Assembly: GCA_947625675.1 (NCBI GenBank) | Contig: CANQPH010000023.1 | Coordinates: forward strand, 1-42,851 | Origin: an uncultured Acetatifactor sp. | GTDB taxonomy: Bacteria > Bacillota > Clostridia > Lachnospirales > Lachnospiraceae | Length of the DNA: 42,851 bases | Direction: 5' to 3' | Shown: positions 8,233 through 17,311 of the stretch, piece after piece | How positions within the stretch are numbered: position 1 is the stretch's first letter | How the letters are laid out: the number at the start of each line of letters is the position of its first letter | The notes under the pieces: generated by a model | Seen by the model: only the letters and a program-made list of their open reading frames with translations | What the model was told of the DNA's origin: nothing | Databases searched by the model: none | Program-made: the position numbers and the translations under genes

Positions 8233-9597
8233 ATGAAACGACAGATGTTTCCGGTTACGGATTACGGCGCAGTTCCGGATTCTGACGGCTTTCAGACAAA
8301 AGCCTTTCAGGATGCGATAGATGCCTGTTTTCTTGCCGGTGGAGGAGAGGTTCAGGTGCCTGCCGGCGTTTACCGGATTGGCGGGATCCGTCTTCGTTCC
8401 TGCGTGACGCTGCATCTATTGTCGCATGCGGTTTTGAAGGGGAGTCGGGACCCGGAGGATTATTTTGCATGGAAGAATGATCGGCTGGAGCCATTTGAAA
8501 AGGAAGTATGCACGGACGCTGTATGGACGTTAGGAGACTCCCCCGTCGGTCAAGAGCAGGATTTTTTCAAATACGGAAGCCGCTGGAATAATGCGCTGAT
8601 CCGTGCCTATCATGCGGACCAGATTGCCGTGATCGGGGAATCGGATTCCATACTGGACGGAAGCGATTGTTATGATGAAATGGGAGAAGAGTATTATCGT
8701 GGTCCGCACGGCATGACGTTTGATTCCTGCCACAATATCACTTTGTGCGGCTATACGATTCAGCATACCGGAAACTGGGCGCACAATCTACGGTTTTGTC
8801 AGAATATTTTAATGGACGGGGTTACGACGCTTGGCGGTCATGACGGTATTCATGTGTCTTCCTGTGACAATATTATCGTGCGCAATACGGAGTTTTATAC
8901 AGGTGACGATTGTGTCGCAGGATTTGACAATACCAACCTGACGGTATCCTCCTGCGTTTTGAATACGGCGTGCAGTGCGATGCGATTCGGCGGGACGAAT
9001 GCCGTGATCGAGGACTGTCATATTTTCGCACCGGCGCACTACTTTTTCAGGGGAAGTCTCTCACCGGAGGAAAAGAGGACGAATATCCTGACGGAGAAGG
9101 AGCATCGCTTCAATATGCTCAGCGTGTTTACCTATTATGCGGATTTTTCGCTTAAAGTCCGCCGTCAGCCGGAAAACATCGTAATCCGTCGCTGCAAGGT
9201 GGAAAATGCGGATCGTTTTATTCACTATAATTTTTCCGGCAACGAACGCTGGCAGGCGGGTGTTCCGCTTCGCTTTGTTTGTTTTGAGGATATTGACGCA
9301 GAAGGGATTGCCATGCCGCTGACGATGTACGGCAGCGCTGATGTTCCGTTGTTTGCGGACTTTACCCGCATCCATATAAAAATGCGGGAAGGCAGCGAAC
9401 ACGTTTCGCTGATGCACTTGTGTCATTACGAACGGATTATGTTCCGTCATGTTTCGGTGGAAGGAACACAGGCCGATCCGCTGATTCAGGTCTGGAGTGA
9501 GGACGGTGAGATCCTGTTTCATGATTTTCGGTGCGATCTGCCGCACGAGCAATATGTAAAGAAAGCGGAACAGCCGTTTCAGTGCAGTCCGATTTGA
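8233..9597 (+). CDS. GH28 polygalacturonase-like hydrolase
   Basis: 454 residues, a right-handed beta-helix enzyme. The N-terminus (VTDYGAVPDSDGFQTKAFQD) is characteristic of GH28. The acid residues are present with correct spacing: D204 (GGHDGIHV) and D225-D226 (TGDDC) match the usual Asp plus Asp-Asp, 21-22 residues apart. The usual GHG histidine about 21 residues later is not seen; that place reads ACSAMRFGG. A specialised exo-acting or rhamnogalacturonan-type member is possible. There is no signal peptide, so the substrate is an imported oligosaccharide. AAAGGAGGA precedes ATG 8233, 16 bp after the lyase gene. Confidence 0.85.
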   Translation: MKRQMFPVTDYGAVPDSDGFQTKAFQDAIDACFLAGGGEVQVPAGVYRIGGIRLRSCVTLHLLSHAVLKGSRDPEDYFAWKNDRLEPFEKEVCTDAVWTLGDSPVGQEQDFFKYGSRWNNALIRAYHADQIAVIGESDSILDGSDCYDEMGEEYYRGPHGMTFDSCHNITLCGYTIQHTGNWAHNLRFCQNILMDGVTTLGGHDGIHVSSCDNIIVRNTEFYTGDDCVAGFDNTNLTVSSCVLNTACSAMRFGGTNAVIEDCHIFAPAHYFFRGSLSPEEKRTNILTEKEHRFNMLSVFTYYADFSLKVRRQPENIVIRRCKVENADRFIHYNFSGNERWQAGVPLRFVCFEDIDAEGIAMPLTMYGSADVPLFADFTRIHIKMREGSEHVSLMHLCHYERIMFRHVSVEGTQADPLIQVWSEDGEILFHDFRCDLPHEQYVKKAEQPFQCSPI

Positions 9598-9688
9598 GGC
9601 CCGAAGTATTGTAGGCGTGCAAGGCTCTTCAAGGTGCGCCGTACATTTTTCCACGTTTGTCAATAGGATTTTGAAAAAGGAGGATTGC

Positions 9689-10762
9689 TTGAAGGAGAGA
9701 AGGGTAGAAGAAATCAGGGGCCTGATGGAAAAGGTGAATGATCGTTGGATCAAAAATCATCCGGAGCCGGGTAACAGCTTCTGGATCCAGGCCGCTTATA
9801 TGCTGGGAAACATGGCGGCATATGAGCAGCTTCATAAACAGGAATATCTGGAATATGCCCTCAGATGGGCCAGGACAAATCAGTGGTCTTTTTATAAAGA
9901 CCCGGATCATCGGACGGTGAATGCGGACTGTATGCTGTGTGGAGAGACGTACCTGGATTTGCTGGAACGCTGCGGCCAGGAGGGAACGGCGGAGGAAATG
10001 TACAAAACCATCCGCTGGACTCTGGAGGATCCGGCCAATGATTACTGGTGGTGGATAGACAGTTTCTATATGGCGCTGAACTTTTACAACAGAATAGGGC
10101 TTTCCATGCAGGAAGAAAAATGTATCGACAAAGCATTCAAAATGTATTGGAATACCAAGGTGGAGAGAAAGTGCTTTGACGAAACGGAAGGGTTGTGGTA
10201 TCGGGATGAGCGCTTCCTGCCGGAGAAGATGGAAGGGGGCAGGAAGGTCTTCTGGTCCAGAGGAAACGGTTGGGTGTTTGCCGGTCTGGCAAGGACGCTC
10301 CGGACGCTTGGCCCTGACTGTCCCTATTATGAAGAGTATCGGAAAACCTTTCTGCGGATGGCGGAGGCGTTGAAGGCTTGTCAATGCGAAGATGGGTTTT
10401 ATCATACGGATCTTAAGAGACCGGAGGACTTTCCCATGCCGGAGTCTTCCGGAACGGCGCTTTTTACTTTGGGGTTTTATATCGGTCTGAACCTGGGGCT
10501 GCTGGAGGAAAGCTATCAGGAAACGGCGGACAAAGGTTTTGAGGCCTTGACGGAAGTGGCGCTGGATGCGAAAGGCCGTCTTGGCTGGGCGCAGATCGTT
10601 GCCTGCGCACCGGGGCCGGTGAAAAAGGAAAACTCCATAGATTATGCAGTTGGCACCTATCTGTTAGTGTGCCGGGAGAAGATTGTGTGGATGGAACGCA
10701 GCGGAAGTGGAAAAGGGGGAAGGCTGCATGAAGAAGCCGTTATCGGTCAGAATCAAGAATAA
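9689..10762 (+). CDS. GH105/GH88-type unsaturated rhamnogalacturonyl hydrolase
   Basis: 357 residues, an alpha6/alpha6 barrel that removes 4,5-unsaturated galacturonic acid from lyase-derived pectin oligosaccharides by hydration. Family signatures are WWIDSFYMALNFY with the likely catalytic D124, NADCMLCGETY with D80, VFWSRGNGWVFAGLA and MPESSGTALF. TTG at 9689 is the likely start, since AAAGGAGGA lies five bases before it; a GTG at 9617 has no such site. There is no signal peptide. The unsaturated substrate implies that pectate or rhamnogalacturonan lyases act outside this window or in another species. The 3' end overlaps the first permease gene by 35 bp. Confidence 0.87.
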   Translation: MKERRVEEIRGLMEKVNDRWIKNHPEPGNSFWIQAAYMLGNMAAYEQLHKQEYLEYALRWARTNQWSFYKDPDHRTVNADCMLCGETYLDLLERCGQEGTAEEMYKTIRWTLEDPANDYWWWIDSFYMALNFYNRIGLSMQEEKCIDKAFKMYWNTKVERKCFDETEGLWYRDERFLPEKMEGGRKVFWSRGNGWVFAGLARTLRTLGPDCPYYEEYRKTFLRMAEALKACQCEDGFYHTDLKRPEDFPMPESSGTALFTLGFYIGLNLGLLEESYQETADKGFEALTEVALDAKGRLGWAQIVACAPGPVKKENSIDYAVGTYLLVCREKIVWMERSGSGKGGRLHEEAVIGQNQE

Positions 10763-11633
10763 CAGACAATATTATTATCTTTTGTTGCCGGCGCTGATTT
10801 ATGTGCTTATTTTTTGCTATGGGCCTATGTACGGCCTGATTATCGCTTTTAAGAATTACAAAGGTTCTCTTGGCATATGGCAGAGCCCCTGGATTGGCTT
10901 CCGGAATTTTAAGGATTTTTTTGAACTCTATAATTTCTGGGATTTGATTAGGAACACTCTGGTGCTGTCCTTGTATTCCCTGGCGGCGGGCTTCCCCATC
11001 CCAATACTGGTGGCTCTTTCTCTGAATGAATTAAAGGGAAGGTTTAAAAAAATTTCTCAGACGATTCTTTATGCGCCCCATTTTATATCCATGGTTGTGC
11101 TGGTGGGAATGATGGCAACCATGCTTTCTCCTTCCGTAGGCGTTGTCAATACCCTTCTGGAGACGTTGGGAATGGATCGCATCTATTTCCTGGGGGAGAG
11201 CAAATATTTCAGACATATTTTTGTCTGGTCCGGGATATGGCAGAACATGGGATGGAGCGCCATCATCTACATTGCGGCACTGTCCAACGTGGATATGAAT
11301 CTGCATGAAGCCGCTGCCATCGATGGAGCGGGACGCCTTCAGAGGATTCTCCATATCAACCTGCCCTGTATCATGCCGACGATCATCATTATGTTGATCA
11401 TGTCCGTGGGGAATATTGCTTCTATCAGTTATGAAAAAGTGTTTTTGCTGCAGAATGATCTGAATCTCAGTGTATCGGAAATCATTTCCACTTATGTGTA
11501 CAAACGGGGAATCCTGAATGCCAACTATAGTTTCTCCACGGCCATCGGATTGTTCAACAATGTGGTAAATGTCGTTATGTTGATCATAGCCAATACAATT
11601 TCCAAAAAATTCACAGAAACCAGCTTGTTCTGA
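10728..11633 (+). CDS. Sugar ABC transporter permease, LplB type
   Basis: 301 residues with six membrane helices and the CUT1 permease signature EAAAIDGAGRLQRILHINLP, which contacts the ATPase. The N-terminus (QYYYLLLPALIYVLIFCYGPMYG) matches LplB-like permeases that pair with YtcP-like partners and long binding lipoproteins for uronic-acid oligosaccharides. ATG 10728 follows GGGGGAAGG; start and stop overlap by 35 bp with the GH105 gene, suggesting translational coupling. No ATPase gene is present. These systems commonly share a general MsmK-type ATPase encoded elsewhere. Confidence 0.92.
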   Translation: MKKPLSVRIKNNRQYYYLLLPALIYVLIFCYGPMYGLIIAFKNYKGSLGIWQSPWIGFRNFKDFFELYNFWDLIRNTLVLSLYSLAAGFPIPILVALSLNELKGRFKKISQTILYAPHFISMVVLVGMMATMLSPSVGVVNTLLETLGMDRIYFLGESKYFRHIFVWSGIWQNMGWSAIIYIAALSNVDMNLHEAAAIDGAGRLQRILHINLPCIMPTIIIMLIMSVGNIASISYEKVFLLQNDLNLSVSEIISTYVYKRGILNANYSFSTAIGLFNNVVNVVMLIIANTISKKFTETSLF

Positions 11634-11647
11634 GAAAGGAGAGGAAA

Positions 11648-12520
11648 TTGAAAAAGCATTCTCTGTTCGATGTGTGCAACACCTTGTTCGCAGTGTTGTT
11701 GGTACTTATTGTACTGTATCCTCTGATCTATATATTGTCCAGTTCCGTCAGCGATCCCGTGAGGGTGGCGTCCGGGGAAGTGGTCCTGTTTCCGAAGGGG
11801 TTTACTTTATTGGGTTACCGCAGGGTATTCGAAGACAGTTCGATCCTTACCGGATATGCCAACACGATTTTTTATACGGTGGTGGGTACTCTGATCAATA
11901 TGGTGGTGACTGTGCCGGCGGCTTATGCGCTTACCAGGCCCGGACTGCCCGGAAATCGGATCATTACCATGATTTTCATGATCACCATGTATTTTTCCGG
12001 GGGCATGATCCCCACTTTCCTGTTGGTGAGATCCCTGAAACTCTATGACACCAGGGCGGTTCTTCTGATTTTGGGGGCTTTCAATACTTATAATTGTATT
12101 ATCTGCCGTTCCTTTTTCGCATCCATGCCGAAGGAACTGGAGGATGCCGCACTCATCGACGGCTGTTCTCCAATCAAGACCTTCCTCAAAATCGTGCTTC
12201 CGCTGTCCAAGGCTCTTTTGGGGGTCATGGTTCTATACTTTGCGGTGGCTCATTGGAACTCTTATTTTAACAGTATGATTTATCAGGTGGATCCGGGAAA
12301 GCAGCCCCTGCAGCTGGTGCTTCGCAAGATCCTGATCCTGGAAAGGACAAGCGCCGACATGCTGGGGGGATCGGAGGATTACAGCGCCGAGCGTTATCAG
12401 GTGGCCCAGCTGATTAAATATGCGGTGATCGTGGTATCTTCGGCTCCGTTGCTGGTCGTCTATCCATTTTTACAAAAGTATTTTGAAAAGGGAGTTATGA
12501 TCGGCAGCGTCAAGGGCTGA
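11648..12520 (+). CDS. Sugar ABC transporter permease, YtcP type
   Basis: 290 residues, six membrane helices, with the EAA-like motif EDAALIDGCSPIKTFLKIVLP. The opening LFDVCNTLFAVLLVLIVLYPLIYILSSS, shown here only in part of its features, is typical of the second CUT1 permease. It starts with TTG at 11648 behind GAAAGGAGAGG, 14 bp after the first permease. It forms the membrane channel with that protein. Confidence 0.92.
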   Translation: MKKHSLFDVCNTLFAVLLVLIVLYPLIYILSSSVSDPVRVASGEVVLFPKGFTLLGYRRVFEDSSILTGYANTIFYTVVGTLINMVVTVPAAYALTRPGLPGNRIITMIFMITMYFSGGMIPTFLLVRSLKLYDTRAVLLILGAFNTYNCIICRSFFASMPKELEDAALIDGCSPIKTFLKIVLPLSKALLGVMVLYFAVAHWNSYFNSMIYQVDPGKQPLQLVLRKILILERTSADMLGGSEDYSAERYQVAQLIKYAVIVVSSAPLLVVYPFLQKYFEKGVMIGSVKG

Positions 12521-12566
12521 GAGCGATATATTTTCATGCGTCCCACAGGGACAGAAAGGTGGTATT

Positions 12567-14243
12567 ATGAAGAAAAAAGTAGTTTCATTGCTGTTGTGTG
12601 CATTTCTGGCGGCATCGGTCTGTGCCTGTGGCGGACAGAGCAATTCCGGCGACAGCACAAATGCAGGTACGGGCAGCGGCGGGGCTCCTGAGAAGTCCGA
12701 GGAGAGCAAAGCGCCTGCGGAGACGTCTGCCTCAGGGGAATCCGCAGGGGAAGAGGATTCTCTGTACCCGATTGTGGATGAGCCCATTACCGTGACCGGG
12801 CTGGTGGTCGGCAGAGACGTGACCTCCCATAACGGCAATCGTCTTGTGTGGGAGGCTGTGGAAGAGGTGACGGGCATTCACTTTGAATGGATCGGCATTG
12901 AATGGGAGGCGCTGCCCAGTTATCTGGCGGCAGGGGAGTGGCCGGATTTCCTTCATGTGAATCTGGACGCCACGTATATCAACGACTATGGTGTGATCGG
13001 CGGAAGATTTGTGGACTATAATGATTATCTGGATGTGATGCCCAATCTGGTGAAGATGTATGAGGATTATCCGAACGTTAAGAAGGCTTCCACAGAGATT
13101 AACGGGGCGATTTATCGTCTCAGAGGCGTGGAAGTGTCCGCTACCTGCGCACCCACCAGGGCTTATTACCGCACCGATCTTTTGGAAGAATATGGACTTT
13201 CCGTTCCCAAGACAGTGGACGAACTCTTCGATGAGATGATGATCGTTAAGGAGAAAAACGGCGGCAAAGCCCCTTTTGCGGAAGTGGAGCTGAAGGAAAC
13301 GGAAGGCTGGGGAAATGCGCTTTATTGTGCCTTTGGCCCCAGCGTGAATCCGGACTTTGAAGACGATGGAACCGGAAAGGTTATTTTTAACCGTACTTCT
13401 GACCAGTACAGGCATTATCTGGAATATATGAATAAAATCTATGAGAATGGCCTGATGCCTCAGGAATATAAGACCATGGATTTGAATATGATGCTGTCCC
13501 TGGCGCAGTCGGGTGAACTGGTGTTTCTCGGTGCCCAGGCAAACCAGATGACGCCGGAAGATTTCTCGGATGGGGAAGTCCATCTCAACATTATTCCGCC
13601 CATGACTTCCGAATATGATGACGATGGCCTGTTGCTGGGGCACCCCGGAGTGACCAATGGCGGCGGTTTCTTCATCAACAAGGATTCCAAATACGTGGAA
13701 GAACTGTGCAAAGCTTTTGACATCATGTATGCGGAGGAGGAAGTGGTGGAAGGCTCGGGTCTTTACGGAGAAGCCTTCTGCTACGGTCCGGAAGGTGTTT
13801 CCTTCCAGAGAAATGACGACAATACCTATGATCTCATCGTACCGGAAGGGTATGACGGATCCGCTTCCAAGTTCCAGTATGCGGAAGCCATCTTTGAAAA
13901 TGCCGGACGTAATGACGCTCTTGCGGGATATGTGACCTCCACGCCGGGTACTAACCGGGCCAGGCAGATCGCCATGGTGGAAAATGCGATACCTTATCAA
14001 TGCGATGCACAATGGGTGTTCCCTACGAACTATCTGCATTTCACGGAAGAGGAACAGAGCACGCTGGACAATAAATGGGTGACCATCAAGAATTATTACG
14101 GAGAAATGACCAGTAAGTTCATCACGGGCATGGAGAGCATTGATGAAAAATGGGAGGAATATTGTTCCACCATTGAATCCATGGGAATCGCCGATGTGCT
14201 GGATGTTTATCAGGCTTCTTATGACAGATGGAATGGAAAATAA
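12567..14243 (+). CDS. Extracellular sugar-binding lipoprotein of the ABC importer
   Basis: 558 residues. The signal peptide ends in the lipobox VCAC with the lipidated C21, followed by a Ser/Gly/Glu-rich tether to about residue 65. The rest is a family 1 solute-binding fold of the long LipO type that goes with LplB/YtcP permeases (WEAVEEVTGIHFEW, PDFLHVNL, TDLLEEYGLSVPKTVDELFD). It should capture oligosaccharides at the cell surface and deliver them to the permeases. The gene is last in the run, whereas binding protein genes usually come first. AAAGGTGG precedes ATG 12567. Confidence 0.9.
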   Translation: MKKKVVSLLLCAFLAASVCACGGQSNSGDSTNAGTGSGGAPEKSEESKAPAETSASGESAGEEDSLYPIVDEPITVTGLVVGRDVTSHNGNRLVWEAVEEVTGIHFEWIGIEWEALPSYLAAGEWPDFLHVNLDATYINDYGVIGGRFVDYNDYLDVMPNLVKMYEDYPNVKKASTEINGAIYRLRGVEVSATCAPTRAYYRTDLLEEYGLSVPKTVDELFDEMMIVKEKNGGKAPFAEVELKETEGWGNALYCAFGPSVNPDFEDDGTGKVIFNRTSDQYRHYLEYMNKIYENGLMPQEYKTMDLNMMLSLAQSGELVFLGAQANQMTPEDFSDGEVHLNIIPPMTSEYDDDGLLLGHPGVTNGGGFFINKDSKYVEELCKAFDIMYAEEEVVEGSGLYGEAFCYGPEGVSFQRNDDNTYDLIVPEGYDGSASKFQYAEAIFENAGRNDALAGYVTSTPGTNRARQIAMVENAIPYQCDAQWVFPTNYLHFTEEEQSTLDNKWVTIKNYYGEMTSKFITGMESIDEKWEEYCSTIESMGIADVLDVYQASYDRWNGK

Positions 14244-14265
14244 ATAGAATGGGTGAATGAGTTTG

Positions 14266-14309
14266 CTGCGCAGCCGCCGGAATGAAAAGGGCGGCTGCGC
14301 AGTTTTTTT
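14266..14309 (+). terminator. Strong intrinsic terminator of the pectin operon
   Basis: CTGCGCAGCCGCC (14266-14278) pairs perfectly with GGCGGCTGCGCAG (14290-14302), loop of 11, followed by seven T. It closes the transcript starting near 6200. Confidence 0.95.
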
Positions 14310-14336
14310 GAGAAACGCAAGGATTTTTACAAATCA

Positions 14337-14365
14337 TTTACAAATGAAAAAGAAGCGGTTATAAT
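14337..14365 (+). promoter_or_regulatory. Promoter of the PF09818 ATPase gene
   Basis: TTTACA (14337-14342) and TATAAT (14360-14365) with exactly 17 bp between them, 65 bp before the start codon. Confidence 0.8.
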
Positions 14366-14429
14366 AGGAGTGCGTCAAAAAAGGACTCGTTAAAAAGATT
14401 TGATCATTTGCGGAAAGGAACCGAACCAT

Positions 14430-16241
14430 ATGATGAAAACATCTTCTGAACTGCGCACCCTGCTGCGCTCCATTGACCATAAGGGGTACCCGGCCTACAA
14501 ATCCCTGGGCGGAAGCTACCAGTTTGGACGTTACGTCCTCACCATCGATCACGTGCAGGGAGACCCGTTTGCTTCTCCTTCTAGTCTTCATATCGAAGTG
14601 CTTCACAGGGAGGCGGGCTTCCCCGGCGTCTACTTCGACCGGGATTATGTGCGGATTGCGTTGCAGGATTACCTGACCCGGCGCATGGAGGAACAGTTCT
14701 CCGCTTACAATTTCAAGGCCAAGGGCTCCGGCAAGAGCGGTCTCCTGGCCATCAGCCGCTGTGGGCAGGAGGTCCTGGAGCGCAGCGCCTGTCAGATCAC
14801 CTCTGACAAGGTCATCCTCCGCTTCCATGTAGGATTCCCCGCCTTTGGCCGCACCATCAATGCGGGAGAGCTGGAGAAAATTCTTTTTGATTTTCTGCCC
14901 AAATGTGTGGAAAACAGCTGCTTTATGCGGAATCTGGATCCCAAAAGGCTGAAGGCCTGCATCGACCTGGCGGAGGACCAGGAGGTCATTCGGCGCTTTT
15001 TGAAGGAGCATGACATGGTGGCCTTCGTGGCCAATGGGGCCGTCTTGCCCAGGAAAAGCGGGGTCTCCGATCTTCCCATGAGGGACAGCGTTCCCTTCGT
15101 CTCCCCCGCTTCCATGGAGGTGAGCATTCCCCTGCCCCATGCCGGAGAAAAAAAAGGCATGGCCATCCGCCGGGGCATCACCCTGATCGTGGGCGGCGGC
15201 TATCACGGGAAATCCACCCTCCTGGAGGCTCTGCAGATGGGAGTCTACAACCATATCTCCGGGGACGGCCGGGAATACGTGATCACCGATGACACCGCCA
15301 TTAAGCTGCGGGCGGAGGACGGGCGTTCCATCCGCCAGACGGATATTTCCCTGTTCATCCGGGATCTTCCCAACAAAAAGGACACGCTCTGCTTTTCCAC
15401 GGAGGACGCCAGCGGAAGCACTTCCCAGGCCGCCGGTGTGGTGGAGGGCATCGAGGCCGGCACGAGGCTGTTCCTCATCGACGAGGACACCTCCGCCACC
15501 AATTTCATGGTGCGGGACGAATTCATGCAGCAGGTGGTCAGCCGCAGCCAGGAGCCCATTACGCCTTTCCTGGAAAGGGCCAGGGATCTGTATGAAAAGG
15601 CCGGGGTCTCCACGGTCCTGGTGGCGGGAAGCTCCGGCGCTTTCTTCTATATTGCGGACAAAATACTGCAGATGGACTGTTATAAACCCGTGGACATCAC
15701 GGAAAAGGTAAAGGAGCTGTGCAAGGAGCATACGGCCCCCCGCACCAAGGCTCCGGATTTCGCCCTGCCGGATTTCAGGCGGGCTTTGCGCCCCGGCTCC
15801 CAGAGAACGGGGAACCGCAAGGGAGCGGAAGGCCAGGGCCGACAAGAAGGCCGGGATTTTCAGAGAAACCAGGACTTCCGGGGCGGCCAGGATTCTCAGG
15901 GCGGCCGGGATTCCCGGGGAGGTCATGGCGGCCACGGGGACTCCGCCAAGCTCAAGACCTTCGGCAAGGATTCCTTCTCCATGGATCGGGAAACGGTGGA
16001 TCTGCGCTACGTGGAGCAGCTGGCGGATTCGGAGCAGACCAATGCTCTGGCACATTTGCTTCGCTATGCGGCGGAGCAGGTGATGGACGGCAGAAGAACC
16101 GTGCAGCAGACCGTCTCTCTGGTATATGACCTGTTGGAGAAAAAAGGCTGGGAGCCCTTCTGCTCCTCCTATGTGCCTTGCGGTCTGGCAAGGCCCCGGA
16201 TCCAGGAGCTGTACGCCTGTTTGAACCGATTCCGAGGCTAA
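14430..16241 (+). CDS. PF09818-type ABC-ATPase domain protein
   Basis: 603 residues of the predicted ABC-class ATPase family with DUF-like flanks, found widely in bacteria with no settled function. The Walker A is in LIVGGGYHGKSTLLEAL (about 255) and a Walker B region reads TRLFLIDEDTSATNFM. ABC-like features are thus present but no membrane domain. A linker around residues 460-510 is rich in Arg, Gly, Gln and Asp and differs in base composition and repetitiveness from the rest; such linkers are often RNA-binding or disordered. The C-terminal part (VDLRYVEQLADSEQTNALAHL) is conserved-looking. GGAAAGGAA precedes ATG 14430; another ATG is at 14433. It is a single-gene transcript. Confidence 0.8.
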   Translation: MMKTSSELRTLLRSIDHKGYPAYKSLGGSYQFGRYVLTIDHVQGDPFASPSSLHIEVLHREAGFPGVYFDRDYVRIALQDYLTRRMEEQFSAYNFKAKGSGKSGLLAISRCGQEVLERSACQITSDKVILRFHVGFPAFGRTINAGELEKILFDFLPKCVENSCFMRNLDPKRLKACIDLAEDQEVIRRFLKEHDMVAFVANGAVLPRKSGVSDLPMRDSVPFVSPASMEVSIPLPHAGEKKGMAIRRGITLIVGGGYHGKSTLLEALQMGVYNHISGDGREYVITDDTAIKLRAEDGRSIRQTDISLFIRDLPNKKDTLCFSTEDASGSTSQAAGVVEGIEAGTRLFLIDEDTSATNFMVRDEFMQQVVSRSQEPITPFLERARDLYEKAGVSTVLVAGSSGAFFYIADKILQMDCYKPVDITEKVKELCKEHTAPRTKAPDFALPDFRRALRPGSQRTGNRKGAEGQGRQEGRDFQRNQDFRGGQDSQGGRDSRGGHGGHGDSAKLKTFGKDSFSMDRETVDLRYVEQLADSEQTNALAHLLRYAAEQVMDGRRTVQQTVSLVYDLLEKKGWEPFCSSYVPCGLARPRIQELYACLNRFRG

Positions 16242-16243
16242 AA

Positions 16244-16277
16244 AGTCACTTCTATCTCTCAAAAGATAGAAGTGACT
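16244..16277 (-). terminator. 14-bp hairpin, terminator for the Uma2 gene
   Basis: AGTCACTTCTATCT (16244-16257) and AGATAGAAGTGACT (16264-16277) pair perfectly. Read on the minus strand the stem is followed by a T-run (16240-16243), so it can end the convergent Uma2 transcript; on the plus strand no T-run follows. A second dyad (AGAGAATGC 16296-16304 with GCATTCTCT 16325-16333) and partial repeats fill the rest of the gap up to 16387. Confidence 0.6.
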
Positions 16278-16387
16278 AAGAGATAGGAGCGACTTAGAGA
16301 ATGCCGCAGCCTTTTGAGGATGCAGCATTCTCTCCCGAGTATTCTCTCGAGGGAGATCCAGGTTCCTTTCCCGGGAGATCACTGATT

Positions 16388-17002
16388 TTAAGGGATTTCG
16401 TCCAGGTCGATCTCCAGATCTCCCTGGTATATTCCTACCGGGACCTTGCCCGTCATCCCGTACAGGACGGGCTCCGTCCCTTTTGCAAACTCATATACGA
16501 TCAGTTTTTCCTTGGCGGGATCCAGGAGCCAATACTCCTTCACTCCCGCCGCTTTGTATTTCTGCAGCTTTACCACCATGTCCCTGACGTGACTGGAACG
16601 GGACATCACCTCCAGAATGAAATCCGGTGCCCCTACGATGCATTTGTCTGTCAGCTTGGAGGGATCGCACACAATCAATACGTCCGGCTGAACCATGGTC
16701 TTGTCATCACAGTCCAGCTGGACGTTGATGGGAGAGATGAAGGCTCGGCAGGGGCCTCCCTTTTTTTTGATATAATTCTTAAGTTGAACATAAATCTCTC
16801 CCGCCCCGTCCTGGTGCCGGATGCTGGGCGCTCCCATGTCATAAATGATTCCATCGATCAGTTCGATGCGTTGATCTTCCGTCCAGGCATAATAATCCTC
16901 CAGGGTATACTCTCCCTGCTTCTTCAGGCGCAGCGAAGCCTGATAACGGGCTGCTTCCTCCACTCTGTCAGCTGGTACGTTCTTTTTTTCATACTCAGAC
17001 AT
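16388..17002 (-). CDS. Uma2-family (DUF820) restriction-endonuclease-fold protein
   Basis: 204 residues. The family features are clear: YTLEDYYAWTEDQRIELIDG near the start, VQPDVLIVCD, PDFILEVMSRSS and the terminal KLQKYKAAGVKEYWLLDP. Glu, Asp and Glu-x-Lys-like residues in these motifs form a PD-(D/E)XK nuclease-like core. Uma2 proteins are common in Cyanobacteria and Firmicutes; their role is unknown and some are thought to be nucleases of mobile or selfish genes. The ATG at 17002 has GGGAGG seven bases upstream and was preferred over a TTG two codons earlier. Confidence 0.85.
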   Translation of the reverse strand: MSEYEKKNVPADRVEEAARYQASLRLKKQGEYTLEDYYAWTEDQRIELIDGIIYDMGAPSIRHQDGAGEIYVQLKNYIKKKGGPCRAFISPINVQLDCDDKTMVQPDVLIVCDPSKLTDKCIVGAPDFILEVMSRSSHVRDMVVKLQKYKAAGVKEYWLLDPAKEKLIVYEFAKGTEPVLYGMTGKVPVGIYQGDLEIDLDEIP

Positions 17003-17311
17003 AAACAAACCTCCCTATTCATTTTTCCTCTAATTCCCGGTGAACACGGCGGAACCGCCATAGACATCAGAACTTAGAAACTACAGATCGTCGCTACGCT
17101 TCCAAGATACCACGGCTTGCCGGAAAAGTCAAGGAAAACTCAAGGAAAATCCCGGCAAGGACAGCGGAAATCTTAGTCTCTTCGTTGACAGTGCGGACGA
17201 AATTGTGCTATAGTGGAATCGCAGCGGGGCAAGCTGGTGGCACAAAAATGACACAATGGTTGGATTGTTTCCAAGAGAAGGATTCTTGAAAATAGAGACA
17301 AGGAGGCCAAT
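17003..17311. other. 309-bp divergent intergenic region, no gene
   Basis: No coding frame of interest. It carries the plus-strand promoter at 17185-17214 and, near 17100-17180, AAGGAAAA-rich sequence. I saw no clear minus-strand promoter for the Uma2 gene. Confidence 0.5.
17185..17214 (+). promoter_or_regulatory. Promoter of the MBL-SGNH operon
   Basis: TTGACA (17185-17190) is a perfect -35 and TATAGT (17209-17214) a near-perfect -10, 18 bp apart. The leader to ATG 17312 is about 90 nt. Confidence 0.8.

Noticed and set aside
14334..16382. 682-codon open frame opposite the PF09818 gene
   Set aside because: No domain features, no ribosome binding site, and it spans the promoter and terminator of the real gene.
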